Made by a program: the position numbers and the translations under genes
In this document: one piece after another, positions 23,619 to 32,006 of the stretch
Position numbering within the stretch: the stretch's first letter is position 1
Layout: each line of letters starts with the position of its first letter
Origin: CAG-390 sp964522215
Lineage (GTDB): Bacteria > Bacillota > Clostridia > Oscillospirales > CAG-272
DNA length: 32,008 nt
Assembly: GCA_964522215.1 (NCBI GenBank)
Contig: CAZFVR010000020.1
Span: 1-32,008, forward strand
Reading direction: 5' to 3'
The notes under the pieces: model-generated
What the model was told of the DNA's origin: nothing
Database searches by the model: none
The model's input: the letters and a program-made list of their open reading frames with translations, nothing else

Positions 23619-24418
23619 AGATCACCGTGATCATGGGCATATATAACTGTGCGAACACGTTAGGCGAATCGCTTGATTCACTGTTGACCCAAACGTACAC
23701 CGATTGGGATCTAATCATGTGCGATGACGGCTCGACTGACTCTACATATCAAATAGCCGAGCATTACCGCCAAACGCATCCAAGCAGGATAACATTGATA
23801 AAAAACGAGCGCAATATGGGACTCAACCACACGCTGAACAGGTGTTTGGCTTTGGCGGGTGGCGAATATATCGCAAGGCATGACGGAGACGATATTTCTG
23901 CACCGACAAGATTTGAAAAGGAAATATCGGCAATGTCCGCTCACCCGGATATTGCAATAGTAAGCACCGCCATGCTATATTTTGACGAGAACGGCGTTTG
24001 GGGTCGCAACAAACCGGTGGAATTCCCTCGAAAAACGGATTTTATTGCCGGGACACCATTTTGTCACGCCCCCTGTCTTGTAAAACGGCAAGCCTACACG
24101 GATGTTGGCGGATACACAGAAGATCCGCGGCTGTTACGGGTAGAGGATTATGATCTGTGGGTAAAAATGTACGCCCGCGGATATCGCGGCATGAATATAG
24201 CCGAGCCGCTTTATTCAATGCGTGATGATAGAAACGCATACTCACGCAGAAAATTTAAATATCGGATCAACGAGTTTAGAGTTCGCATAAAAGCGGCAAA
24301 AATGCTGCACCTCGGCGCACGGGCTTATATATACGCGTTGAGGCCAATTATCGTCGGCCTGCTCCCCATGCCACTGTATAACAGATTGCACAAAAAAAGA
24401 ATGGAGTCTAATACATGA
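23615..24418 (+). CDS. GT2 family glycosyltransferase
   Basis: This 267-residue GT-A fold enzyme uses a nucleotide sugar to elongate the repeat unit. Visible motifs are the start VIMGIYNCANTLGESLDSLL, the nucleotide-binding CDDGSTD, the DxD-type HDGDD and the late EDYDLWVKM that carries the catalytic acid. The C-terminus, LRPIIVGLLPMPLYNRLHKKR, is a hydrophobic or amphipathic tail that may touch the membrane. The start overlaps the preceding stop (ATGA), as does its own stop with the following broken gene. Confidence 0.9.
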   Translation: MKITVIMGIYNCANTLGESLDSLLTQTYTDWDLIMCDDGSTDSTYQIAEHYRQTHPSRITLIKNERNMGLNHTLNRCLALAGGEYIARHDGDDISAPTRFEKEISAMSAHPDIAIVSTAMLYFDENGVWGRNKPVEFPRKTDFIAGTPFCHAPCLVKRQAYTDVGGYTEDPRLLRVEDYDLWVKMYARGYRGMNIAEPLYSMRDDRNAYSRRKFKYRINEFRVRIKAAKMLHLGARAYIYALRPIIVGLLPMPLYNRLHKKRMESNT

Positions 24419-24495
24419 TCCCCAAAAAGATCCACTACTGCTGGTTTGGGCGCGGCGAAAAGCCGGAGCGTGCCCGGCGTTGCTTTGCAATGTGA
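24415..24495 (+). pseudogene. Truncated start of a GT32-type glycosyltransferase
   Basis: The frame MIPKKIHYCWFGRGEKPE... of 26 codons is the typical opening of GT32 (DXD-containing, capsular polysaccharide) transferases. It stops where a full gene would continue for about 220 more residues. The ATGA overlap with the GT2 gene shows that it once was a normal operon member. Confidence 0.8.
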
Positions 24496-24584
24496 ACAAT
24501 ATATCCACAAGCATATGGCCCATCGCAATCGCTCCGCTCTCGTCCTCGATCTATAACCTATTGCACAAGACCCGTTTGCGGTGA
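24486..24584 (+). pseudogene. C-terminal remnant, probably of another glycosyltransferase
   Basis: In a different frame the bases directly after the GT32 stub read NNISTSIWPIAIAPLSSSIYN followed by LLHKTRLR and stop. This resembles the tail of the GT2 protein just upstream (PMPLYNRLHKKR). A deletion seems to have joined the start of one gene to the end of another. Confidence 0.5.
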
Positions 24585-24633
24585 TGGTTTAGTGGATCTG
24601 CACCCCCAGACCATTTTTATTTAGGAGGCACTT

Positions 24634-25767
24634 TTGTCAAAATTATGGCTGTTGCTGGCACTATCGCTGGTGTTGGCATTTATAATTGAACGTCGCGAAA
24701 ACCAAGAAAGGATCATTCGCAACAACACTGCTTACAGAGAGCACCTCTTTACATTTCTGTTGATTATGTACCTTGGTGTTTATTGCGGACTGCGTACCTG
24801 GTACAATGATACCGTTACGTATATTCAAATATATGATCTCACTCCCCTATTGTCAGATTTCGCACAGTCAAACACCGCCTCCTTTGCACAGGGAATCGGC
24901 TTTGCGCTGCTAAACTCCGTAATGAAGACCATTGGATTTTCCACACAGGATTATTTAATGTTTTATGCATTGCTTACGGTATTCTGCTACGTAAGATTTG
25001 TGAGAAGATACACAGACAAATTTGTTTTAGCTACCTTTTTGATGTTTGCGACCGGATTTTACACATTTACCTTTGCAGCAATCAAGCAATGCGCAGCTAC
25101 TGCATTATGCCTGCTGGCTCTGGATTATTTGTTTCAGAAACAAAATATAAAGTTTATCGTGATCGTTTGTATCGCCACGTTATTCCACCCCTACTCTATT
25201 GTCTATTTGTTGCTGCTCTTTATGGATTTCCGGCCGCTCAGCTGGAGGACATATCTATATATGGCATTGTTCATAGCAGCAGGGTTCGGACTCAACAGCA
25301 TGATAGGGACGATCTTGGATGTAACTTCAATGATCGGAGGTAATTATAATGCGGAATCGTTTATTGGTGAGGGAGTGAATATATTCCGTGTACTTGTTAG
25401 TTTTGTCCCATTGGGGCTTGCTTTTATATGCGGGCACAAGTTATTTGCAAAAACAACACGTTCGGAAAATATATTGTTCAATATGGCAATGTTAAACGCG
25501 TTGATCATGTTTGTTGGATTGTTTGGCACAGCCAATTATTTTGCGCGACTTGCTAATTACTTTCTTGCAGCACAGGTCGTCGTTATACCGTGGATAATTG
25601 AAAAAGTTGACAAGAAAACGCGCACCGTGCTTACGATATGCTGCGTTGCGGGGTATACCGGATATTTTGTGTACGGTAACCTCATACAGAGCGTGTTTGA
25701 CACCGGCTTTTCCAGTATATCCCTTTGGGAATATATTAATTCTCATTTTGTGGAGCAATGGCCATGA
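24634..25767 (+). CDS. EpsG-like polysaccharide polymerase (Wzy-type)
   Basis: This 377-residue integral membrane protein has about ten hydrophobic helices. It begins with TTG, chosen because AGGAGG lies 5 nt upstream and no better start exists. The sequence GLRTWYNDTVTYIQIY near the start matches the conserved R...NDT..Y signature of the EpsG family, proteins that polymerise lipid-linked repeat units outside the membrane. Other segments (AIKQCAATALCLLALDYLF, ATLFHPYSIVYLLLLF) also fit that family. Together with the initiating transferase, it suggests a Wzy-dependent glycan pathway. Its stop overlaps the next start. It is clearly more AT-rich than the first four genes of the cluster. Confidence 0.85.
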   Translation: MSKLWLLLALSLVLAFIIERRENQERIIRNNTAYREHLFTFLLIMYLGVYCGLRTWYNDTVTYIQIYDLTPLLSDFAQSNTASFAQGIGFALLNSVMKTIGFSTQDYLMFYALLTVFCYVRFVRRYTDKFVLATFLMFATGFYTFTFAAIKQCAATALCLLALDYLFQKQNIKFIVIVCIATLFHPYSIVYLLLLFMDFRPLSWRTYLYMALFIAAGFGLNSMIGTILDVTSMIGGNYNAESFIGEGVNIFRVLVSFVPLGLAFICGHKLFAKTTRSENILFNMAMLNALIMFVGLFGTANYFARLANYFLAAQVVVIPWIIEKVDKKTRTVLTICCVAGYTGYFVYGNLIQSVFDTGFSSISLWEYINSHFVEQWP

Positions 25768-26876
25768 AAAAAATATTATTTTTGATTCCCAATCTTGCCC
25801 ACGGCGGAGCGGAACGAGTGCTTGTTAATTTGGCAAATAACCTTGACGCCGGAAAATTCAACGTTACGGTGCAAACACTGTTTGATGTTGGCGTGAACCG
25901 GCAGTATCTTCAGCCGCATGTTAGATACATTCCCGGAGCAAAAAAACAATTCAGAGGGAATACAACCTTAATGAAATGTTTTTCTCCCGAGCGCTTGTTT
26001 GATCATCTGATCCACGAAAAATATGATGTTATTGTTTCATATTTGGAAGGTCCAACGTCAAGAATAGTTACTGGCTGCCATGACCCCAACACAAAAAAAG
26101 TTGCATGGGTACATATCGAGCTGCCCACACCCTCCAAAGCATCTATTGGGTTTAGATCTTCCAAAGAGGCCGTGCGCCTGTATGACACCTACGACAGGCT
26201 CATTGCCGTGTCATCAACCGTCAAGCAGATCTTTTTAAATGCACTGCCTGTCAAAACGCAGATGGATGTGCTTTACAATACTAACGAAACAGAAAAGATC
26301 ATCAATCTATCCAAGATCGAAACCAATGATCCGCTTTTTCCCGATGGCGGAATACGCATTTGCTCTGTAGCCAAGCTCGTCCCCGTAAAAGGCTATGACA
26401 GACTTTTAAATGTACATAAAAAGCTGCTCGATGATGGCTTAAAGCATTCTATCTATCTAATAGGTATAGGCGAAGAAAAAAACAGGTTAGAGGCACAGGC
26501 GCGTATGCTTGGAGTGAGCGACAGTTTTCACATGATAGGCTTTCGTGAGAACCCATATCAATATATGGCTCGCTGCGATCTTTATGTTTGCTCATCTCGC
26601 CGCGAGGGCTTTTCAACCGCAGTTACCGAATCGTTGATCGTCGGCACGCCGGTAGTAAGCACAGATTGTTCCGGTGCGCGCGAACTGTTGGGGCAAAATG
26701 ATGAATATGGATTGGTTGTAGAAAACTCCGAGGCGGGCATTTATCAAGGAATCAAGCGCATGCTTGAAAGCCCTGACCTGCTTGGTCATTACAAAAAGCA
26801 AGCGCAGATCAGAGGCACAGCCTTTAGCCGAGATAAAACAGTGAAGGCGGTAGAGAGGATGCTTGACAGCCTATGA
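25764..26876 (+). CDS. GT4 family glycosyltransferase
   Basis: This 370-residue GT-B transferase starts at the second ATG (25764), because GGAG is 8 nt away and the ATGA overlap with the polymerase is kept. An ATG two codons earlier is possible. The N-terminus KKILFLIPNLAHGGAERVLVNLA is the standard GT4 acceptor-domain opening with the GGAE loop. The donor half has SVAKLVPVKGYDRLL, the E-x7-E motif EGFSTAVTE and GTPVVSTDCSGARELL. It is related to the GT4 at 28081: they share the block YGLVVENSEAGIYQGIKRML in similar form. It adds one sugar to the repeat unit; linkage cannot be inferred. Confidence 0.9.
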   Translation: MKKILFLIPNLAHGGAERVLVNLANNLDAGKFNVTVQTLFDVGVNRQYLQPHVRYIPGAKKQFRGNTTLMKCFSPERLFDHLIHEKYDVIVSYLEGPTSRIVTGCHDPNTKKVAWVHIELPTPSKASIGFRSSKEAVRLYDTYDRLIAVSSTVKQIFLNALPVKTQMDVLYNTNETEKIINLSKIETNDPLFPDGGIRICSVAKLVPVKGYDRLLNVHKKLLDDGLKHSIYLIGIGEEKNRLEAQARMLGVSDSFHMIGFRENPYQYMARCDLYVCSSRREGFSTAVTESLIVGTPVVSTDCSGARELLGQNDEYGLVVENSEAGIYQGIKRMLESPDLLGHYKKQAQIRGTAFSRDKTVKAVERMLDSL

Positions 26877-27919
26877 AAATAGCTTTTCTTGAGGGGGATA
26901 TGTCTCGTGCGGGAGGCACGGAACGTATGACGGCTTTTTTAGCCAATGAGCTTTGCAATCACCACGATATATATTTGCTTAGTCTGCACAGTGGCGAAAG
27001 CTTTTTTAAACTTGCTGATGACGTAAAACTTGTACAGTTACCGGCTAAGCGCCAGCGCAAAGCAATACATCGTTTTTTTAGAAAAGAGCAGATAGATATT
27101 GCCATAAATGTTGATACCGGAATGTCTATATACGGCGTGATAGCCGCTTGGGGCACAAAAACAAAAACGATCACCTGGGAACACTCCAATTTTTATAACA
27201 ATTGGAACTCCCGCTTTTTCCCTTATATTCGTCGTTTTGCAGCAAAGTTCAGCGGTGCCTTGGTGGTCCTCACCGAGAGGGATAAGCAGAACTATACAGA
27301 CAACATCGATCATTGCGCACCGATAACAGTTATCCCCAATCCTGTCGCCACGCATACGCACAGTTACCCTACCGAATCCAAAACGATCTTATCCGTCGGG
27401 CACCTATCTTCGATCAAACGGTTCACGCTGATTCCCGAAGTGGGCAGATTTGTTTTTTCTGCGCACCCCGATTGGATTTGGAGGATCTGCGGAGACGGTC
27501 CGGAAAAGGAGCAGATCGAGTCCAAGATCAAGGAATATTCTCTGGAAAAAAACATACTGTTAACAGGTAAGATCAAAAACATTGATGCTGAGTATAGTCA
27601 CGCCGCCATATATGTGTTGACATCGGAAATTGAGGGGCTGCCAATGGTTCTGCTCGAGGCAAAATCCTACGGACTTCCCATAGTAAGTTTCGATATTATG
27701 ACAGGCCCATCAGAGATAATCCGTGATGGTGAAAATGGTTTCTTGGTCGAAAGCGGAAACGCCAAAGCATTAGCGGACAAATTATGCTTTTTGATAGAGA
27801 ATCCTATGCAACGAATTCAATTCTCGAAAAACACCAGTTTGGACATGGATAGGTTTGACAGAAAGGCAGTCATAACAAAATGGGAGCAGATTATAACAAG
27901 TTTAAAAAAGAAACATTAA
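26873..27919 (+). CDS. GT4 family glycosyltransferase
   Basis: The protein has 348 residues. The N-terminus is MKIAFLEGDMSRAGGTERM, with the GGTE loop typical of GT4. The donor domain has ILSVGHLSSIKRF, a CGDGPEKEQIE segment and an intact E-x7-E motif EGLPMVLLE, followed by GPSEIIRDGENGFLV. It overlaps the preceding gene by 4 bp (ATGA). Its last 40 bp overlap the start of an acyltransferase-like stub. The role is transfer of one sugar of the repeat unit at the cytosolic membrane face. Confidence 0.9.
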   Translation: MKIAFLEGDMSRAGGTERMTAFLANELCNHHDIYLLSLHSGESFFKLADDVKLVQLPAKRQRKAIHRFFRKEQIDIAINVDTGMSIYGVIAAWGTKTKTITWEHSNFYNNWNSRFFPYIRRFAAKFSGALVVLTERDKQNYTDNIDHCAPITVIPNPVATHTHSYPTESKTILSVGHLSSIKRFTLIPEVGRFVFSAHPDWIWRICGDGPEKEQIESKIKEYSLEKNILLTGKIKNIDAEYSHAAIYVLTSEIEGLPMVLLEAKSYGLPIVSFDIMTGPSEIIRDGENGFLVESGNAKALADKLCFLIENPMQRIQFSKNTSLDMDRFDRKAVITKWEQIITSLKKKH

Positions 27920-28032
27920 CCACCCGTAACCAGTCGCTTGATATTTTACGCACACTGTGTGTTCATGATAGTGTAATGATGGGTGTTGCAAGCATGACTA
28001 TAATACCGCTTCTCATCAAAGGCATGTATTAA
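27880..28032 (+). pseudogene. Stub of an acyltransferase-3-like gene
   Basis: A 50-codon frame starts at 27880 and runs MGADYNKFKKETLTTRNQSL, then DILRTLCVHDSVM, ending at 28032. RNQSLDILRTL matches the first membrane-helix signature of OafA-type acyltransferase 3 proteins (R...LDxLRxLA). The usual V..H and the remaining nine helices are missing. The final MTIIPLLIKGMY may come from elsewhere in the lost gene. An internal deletion is likely. The overlap with the GT4 end fits former membership in the operon. Confidence 0.5.
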
Positions 28033-28080
28033 TTGTAGAAACACAATAATACTACTTATATATACAACGGAGTCTGCGTT

Positions 28081-29253
28081 ATGGTTAAAGTAAAAAGAAA
28101 ATCATTGCAAGCCGATCTTCCTAAATCAAATAAGAAAAAGGTGCTGTTCCTGCTTGAAGCATTTGATAAAGGTGGAATAGAAAAAGTCACACTTGATATA
28201 ATCAATCATCTTGATCCTAATAAATATGATATTACAGTGCAAACATTTTGGTATGGTGGGCACTGCCAATCTATGGTGAGAGATGATATTATGGTTATTC
28301 CATTCTTTTTTAAGCACTATGTAAAAGGGATCATTAGACTTATAGATCTATTACCGCCCAAGCTGCTACACAGATTATTTATTCATGATCATTATGATAT
28401 AGAAATTGCGGCGTCGGATGGCGGCGCTGCAAAAGTTATTTCCGGAAGTACAAATAAACATTCAAAAAGGATCTGCTGGGTTCATATGGATGTAATTTCC
28501 CGTGGTTCAAAACTCAAAGAATTTCAAACCCCCGCAAGTGCGCAACGGATATATAGCAAATTTCATCAGATCGTCTGCGTTTCTGAAGCCTGCAAAGAGA
28601 ATTTCAAAAAGAAATTTGGCAATTACAACATTGATGTGGTTTACAATCCACTAAACGATAGTGAAATACGTGAAAAATCCAACGCCTTCTGTGATATTGA
28701 TTTCCCGGAGAACGGTAGTGTTAATTTTATATGTGTCGGAAGACTCGCCGAGGAAAAAGGCTTTGACAGATTGATAATTGCATGCAGACAGTTATGTGAC
28801 ATCGGATTTGACAAGTTCGCTGTTTATATTTTGGGTGACGGACCGGACAAAGAACGCCTTAAAAGCATGGTGTCTCAGTATGGATTAAATGAAAAAATAT
28901 TCCTTTTAGGCTATATCAGCAACCCATATTGTTATATCAAAAAGGCATCCGCATTTCTGTTATCATCGCGAGACGAGTCCTTTTCTTTGGTCGTAGGAGA
29001 GAGCCTTCTTATCGGAACCCCGGTACTCGCCACAGAATGCTGCGGTATTCAAGAATGGCTATGCAATGGGCAGTATGGGCTTGTAATGGAAAATTCAGAA
29101 GACGGCATCTTTCGTGGCATGAAAGAAATATTAGAAAACCCAAAATTGTTAGATATATACCGTCATCGCATTCCTACAAGAACGCAAGAGCTATCTTTTG
29201 AAGCATCCCTTTCAAATTTCGAAAGCACTCTACTTCAAACAATCATACAATAA
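28081..29253 (+). CDS. GT4 family glycosyltransferase
   Basis: The protein has 390 residues. It has a lysine-rich N-terminal extension, then KKVLFLLEAFDKGGIEKVTLDI (GT4 opening with GGIE). The donor domain has ICVGRLAEEKGFDRLI, LGDGPDKERLK and the E-x7-E motif ESFSLVVGE, then GTPVLATECCGIQEWL. Two Cys in ATECCG are unusual next to relatives. It is a paralogue of the GT4 at 25764. GGAG lies about 10 nt before the start. It is one of the most AT-rich genes in the window. It is separated from the previous intact gene by the acyltransferase stub. Confidence 0.9.
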   Translation: MVKVKRKSLQADLPKSNKKKVLFLLEAFDKGGIEKVTLDIINHLDPNKYDITVQTFWYGGHCQSMVRDDIMVIPFFFKHYVKGIIRLIDLLPPKLLHRLFIHDHYDIEIAASDGGAAKVISGSTNKHSKRICWVHMDVISRGSKLKEFQTPASAQRIYSKFHQIVCVSEACKENFKKKFGNYNIDVVYNPLNDSEIREKSNAFCDIDFPENGSVNFICVGRLAEEKGFDRLIIACRQLCDIGFDKFAVYILGDGPDKERLKSMVSQYGLNEKIFLLGYISNPYCYIKKASAFLLSSRDESFSLVVGESLLIGTPVLATECCGIQEWLCNGQYGLVMENSEDGIFRGMKEILENPKLLDIYRHRIPTRTQELSFEASLSNFESTLLQTIIQ

Positions 29254-29293
29254 TTGAGATCTGCAATTCCTATTAACGCCGGAGTTTCATTAA

Positions 29294-30286
29294 ATGAACG
29301 ATCTTGTTAGTATTATCATTCCAGTTTATAAAGTCGAATCATCTCTCCATCGTTGCGTCGATTCGGTGCTTGCGCAAACATATCGCAATATCGAAATAAT
29401 CCTCATAGATGACGGTTCACCAGATAATTGCCCAACAATATGTGACCAATATGCAGCGAAGGATAATAGAGTCAAAGTAATACACAAGCCCAACGGTGGA
29501 TTGTCCGATGCAAGAAATGCCGGCATTGATATTGCATCCGGGAGCTGGATCTCATTTATTGATAGTGATGATTGGGTTGAGGCTGATATGTATGAATCTC
29601 TTGTGAAAGCGGCTAATATGGCCAATGCCGACATATCCGCCGGTGGCGTTAATGACGAAATATCCATTGGCGGAGTAACTAAAATTTTAAAAACAACATT
29701 TCATGGTAAAGAACATATAGATATTCTTTCTAATACCGACGCAATGAAGCGCTATTTTTGCACTTCATGGGCGGCGTGGGGTAAAATTTATCGCAGAGAA
29801 GTATTTGATAATATTAGTTTCCCTGCCGGCGAAATAAATGAAGATGAGGCAATTGTATTATATTTACTCGAGCGTTGTACCAAGGTGTTATACACCAACA
29901 AAGTATTTTATCATTATGTACATCGCCCCGATAGCATAACAACATCCGATTTTTCAGAAAAAAAATTAGCCTGGTATGATCATTGCAAACAGAATTTAGA
30001 TTGGACAAAAAAACACCACCCGGAGCTTGAGATCTATGCCACTCAGCGACTGTGCAATTGTATTTTATGGACGTTAAGAGAGATCGCACTCTCCTCAGGA
30101 TCGTACCGCGAGATCGTATCTCTTTTAAAAAAAGACATCCGAGACAATTACTGTATTTACAAAAAAGCCGGTCTGGGCAGAACCCAAAGATTGAGATTGC
30201 TTTCCTTAAAAGCACTCCCTTTTTGGGTATATAAAACAGTGGAAGAAATTTTAAAAGTCATACACGATAGGAGCCAACATGAATGA
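29294..30286 (+). CDS. GT2 family glycosyltransferase
   Basis: This 330-residue GT-A fold enzyme has the usual opening LVSIIIPVYKVESSLHRCVDSVL, the nucleotide-binding LIDDGSPDN, the acceptor-region KPNGGLSDARNAG and the metal-binding FIDSDDW. NEDEAI carries the likely catalytic acid. The C-terminal 90 residues are helical and end with a hydrophobic piece (SLKALPFWVYKTVEEIL) suggesting membrane contact. GGAG lies upstream of the ATG. Downstream, an AGGAG followed by ATG AAT GAA TAA (from 30279) marks the lost start of the flippase. Confidence 0.9.
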   Translation: MNDLVSIIIPVYKVESSLHRCVDSVLAQTYRNIEIILIDDGSPDNCPTICDQYAAKDNRVKVIHKPNGGLSDARNAGIDIASGSWISFIDSDDWVEADMYESLVKAANMANADISAGGVNDEISIGGVTKILKTTFHGKEHIDILSNTDAMKRYFCTSWAAWGKIYRREVFDNISFPAGEINEDEAIVLYLLERCTKVLYTNKVFYHYVHRPDSITTSDFSEKKLAWYDHCKQNLDWTKKHHPELEIYATQRLCNCILWTLREIALSSGSYREIVSLLKKDIRDNYCIYKKAGLGRTQRLRLLSLKALPFWVYKTVEEILKVIHDRSQHE

Positions 30287-30289
30287 ATA

Positions 30290-30589
30290 ATGATCAGCTA
30301 CACCAACAAGCGGATACCGGATCGGAGTCCGTGGAAGACATACCGCAGGTGGTTGGTCAATCTTGGGCTGTTCATTATTGTAACGATTATATCCAAACAG
30401 ATATTTACGCACGTTGCGCTTGATACATACCCACGCATCATTCTGTGGGCGGCCATCTCCTGCGTAATAATAGTTCCGCTGTTTTTCGTCGTTGCATCTA
30501 TCTTTGACAAAGAGACTTTCCTTGCGGCCAAGGAGATGCTCTCCCCCTACTTTAAAAAACTTTTGAGCAAACTACACAAAGCACACTAA
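30290..30589 (+). pseudogene. C-terminal fragment of a polysaccharide flippase (Wzx-like)
   Basis: The frame has 99 codons. Its sequence SPWKTYRRWLVNLGLFIIVT, then WAAISCVIIVPLFFVVASIFDKETF, fits the last two membrane helices and tail of an oligosaccharide flippase of the MATE/MVF superfamily, which normally has about 450-500 residues. The frame has no ribosome site at a proper distance. The nearby AGGAG instead serves an ATG at 30279 that stops after three codons. The first ten or so helices are lost, so it cannot be a working flippase by itself. Confidence 0.7.
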
Positions 30590-30604
30590 AAAAAGGTACT
30601 TCGC

Positions 30605-31822
30605 ATGATCTTTAACCAACACGAGCGCAATCTGATGGCCATCATGAACTCCATACTCAGAAAGCATCCGGATAATGCACCCGGGGAGTACGATTCCTTC
30701 CCCGCGTTATTTAAGCTGGCGGATCAGCAAAAGCTTTTACCGTTTATATTTGAGCATCTGCGGCGGTTGCCGGTGGAGGGTGAGGATGCCGAGCTGTTTG
30801 CCATCACAAAAAAGCAAGTGATCGCGCAGGTCGTGGGGCAGACCGTTCGCTCGGCGGAATTTGCCGCGGTCTACCGCGCACTGCGGGAGGCGGGCCTTCA
30901 CCCCATCATGATAAAGGGGCAGCTATGCGACAGGCTTTATCCTCTGCGCGACCACCGCATAAGCTCCGATGATGACATACTGATCTCAGACGACGAGTTT
31001 TTTGCCTGCCACGAGCTTTTGCTCTCGCTGGGGCTTACGACCGACACAGCCGACGACTCGCTTGCCACCTCCGACGAGGTATCCTACCGCAAGGGCGGCA
31101 CGCCGCTCTACATTGAGCTTCACCGCCGCCTGTTTGACTCATCCGAGGATGCGCACGACGATCTTAATTCCTTTTTTGCCAACGCACGCGAGCGCGCTGT
31201 GGAGGTGGACGGCTTTTTATCACTGCCGCCGCACGAGCACCTGCTTTATCTCATCCTGCACGCGTACAAGCATTTTGTGGCCTGCGGAATAGGTCTGCGC
31301 CAGTTTTGCGACATAGGCCTTTGGGCAAAAAATTATTTTGACGAGATCGACTGGCCGCTTTTGCGCTTTCAATGCGCCGAGGTCCACGCTGCGACCTTTG
31401 CCGATGCCGCATTTAAGATAGCGCAGGATGTGCTGGGCATCGACTTGGCGTTATCAGATCCTTGGGGCGCGGATATCGACGTTGAGCCGCTGCTGCGCGA
31501 CACGCTGAGCGGCGGAATTTTCGGCTCTAACGACTACACGCGGCTGCACTCCTCCACCGTCACGCTGAACGCGGTAAGATCCAACCGCCGCGGCAAAAAA
31601 AGCGGACTGCTCCGCTCGGTCTTCCCTCCCCGCCGCTACCTTGAGGGGCGGTATCAATACCTAAAACGGCACCACTGGCTGTTGCCTGTGGCGTGGGTGC
31701 AACGCATTTGCCACTACGCCGGGGAAAAACGATCCGGCAAGAATAACAACAGTGCCTCCGGCTCGATAAAGCTCGGCCGCGAACGCATAGAACTGATGCG
31801 GATGTACGATATTATCGAATAA
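30605..31822 (+). CDS. Nucleotidyltransferase-family protein (NTP_transf_5 type)
   Basis: The protein has 405 residues. The region GLHPIMIKGQLCDRLYPLRD, followed by HRISSDDDILIS (about 98-130), matches the uncharacterised nucleotidyltransferase group in which an IKG block precedes a DxD metal pair. HEHLLYLILHAYKHF (about 205-220) is the conserved His-rich helix. Such proteins are often the last gene of capsule or exopolysaccharide clusters in Firmicutes and Bacteroidetes; their reaction is not established. GC content returns to the level of the flanks, unlike the genes before it. AAAGG lies upstream of the ATG. It ends at a perfect palindrome. Confidence 0.75.
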   Translation: MIFNQHERNLMAIMNSILRKHPDNAPGEYDSFPALFKLADQQKLLPFIFEHLRRLPVEGEDAELFAITKKQVIAQVVGQTVRSAEFAAVYRALREAGLHPIMIKGQLCDRLYPLRDHRISSDDDILISDDEFFACHELLLSLGLTTDTADDSLATSDEVSYRKGGTPLYIELHRRLFDSSEDAHDDLNSFFANARERAVEVDGFLSLPPHEHLLYLILHAYKHFVACGIGLRQFCDIGLWAKNYFDEIDWPLLRFQCAEVHAATFADAAFKIAQDVLGIDLALSDPWGADIDVEPLLRDTLSGGIFGSNDYTRLHSSTVTLNAVRSNRRGKKSGLLRSVFPPRRYLEGRYQYLKRHHWLLPVAWVQRICHYAGEKRSGKNNNSASGSIKLGRERIELMRMYDIIE

Positions 31823-31853
31823 CATAAGGACGCCCGCGCGGGCGTCCTTATGT
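31822..31853. terminator. Perfect 32-bp palindrome ending the glycan cluster
   Basis: ACATAAGGACGCCCGC and its exact reverse complement abut with no spacer, right at the stop codon of the preceding gene. It should fold into a strong hairpin in RNA. The T-tract is short (TTTG). Confidence 0.75.
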
Positions 31854-31889
31854 TTGAGCGCAAAAAATGCAACTTTCGGAAAAAAGGTA

Positions 31890-31918
31890 TTGACATATCC
31901 GCGCAAATATGATAAAAT
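31890..31918 (+). promoter_or_regulatory. Promoter of tRNA-Gln
   Basis: TTGACA (31890-31895), 17 bp, TAAAAT (31913-31918), 13 bp before the tRNA. Confidence 0.85.
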
Positions 31919-31931
31919 AGTATGGTCTTAT

Positions 31932-32006
31932 TGGGATGTCGCCAAGCGGTAAGGCACAGGACTTTGACTCCTGCATTCGTCGGTCCGAATCCGGCCATCC
32001 CAGCCA
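31932..32006 (+). tRNA. tRNA-Gln, anticodon UUG
   Basis: A full cloverleaf of 75 nt is present. The acceptor stem is TGGGATG/CATCCCA, the anticodon arm is CAGGA-CTTTGAC-TCCTG with anticodon TTG, and the T-arm loop is TCCGAAT. The discriminator base is G and the CCA end is encoded. It decodes CAA (and CAG by wobble). The window ends two bases later, so further tRNAs could follow. Confidence 0.95.
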
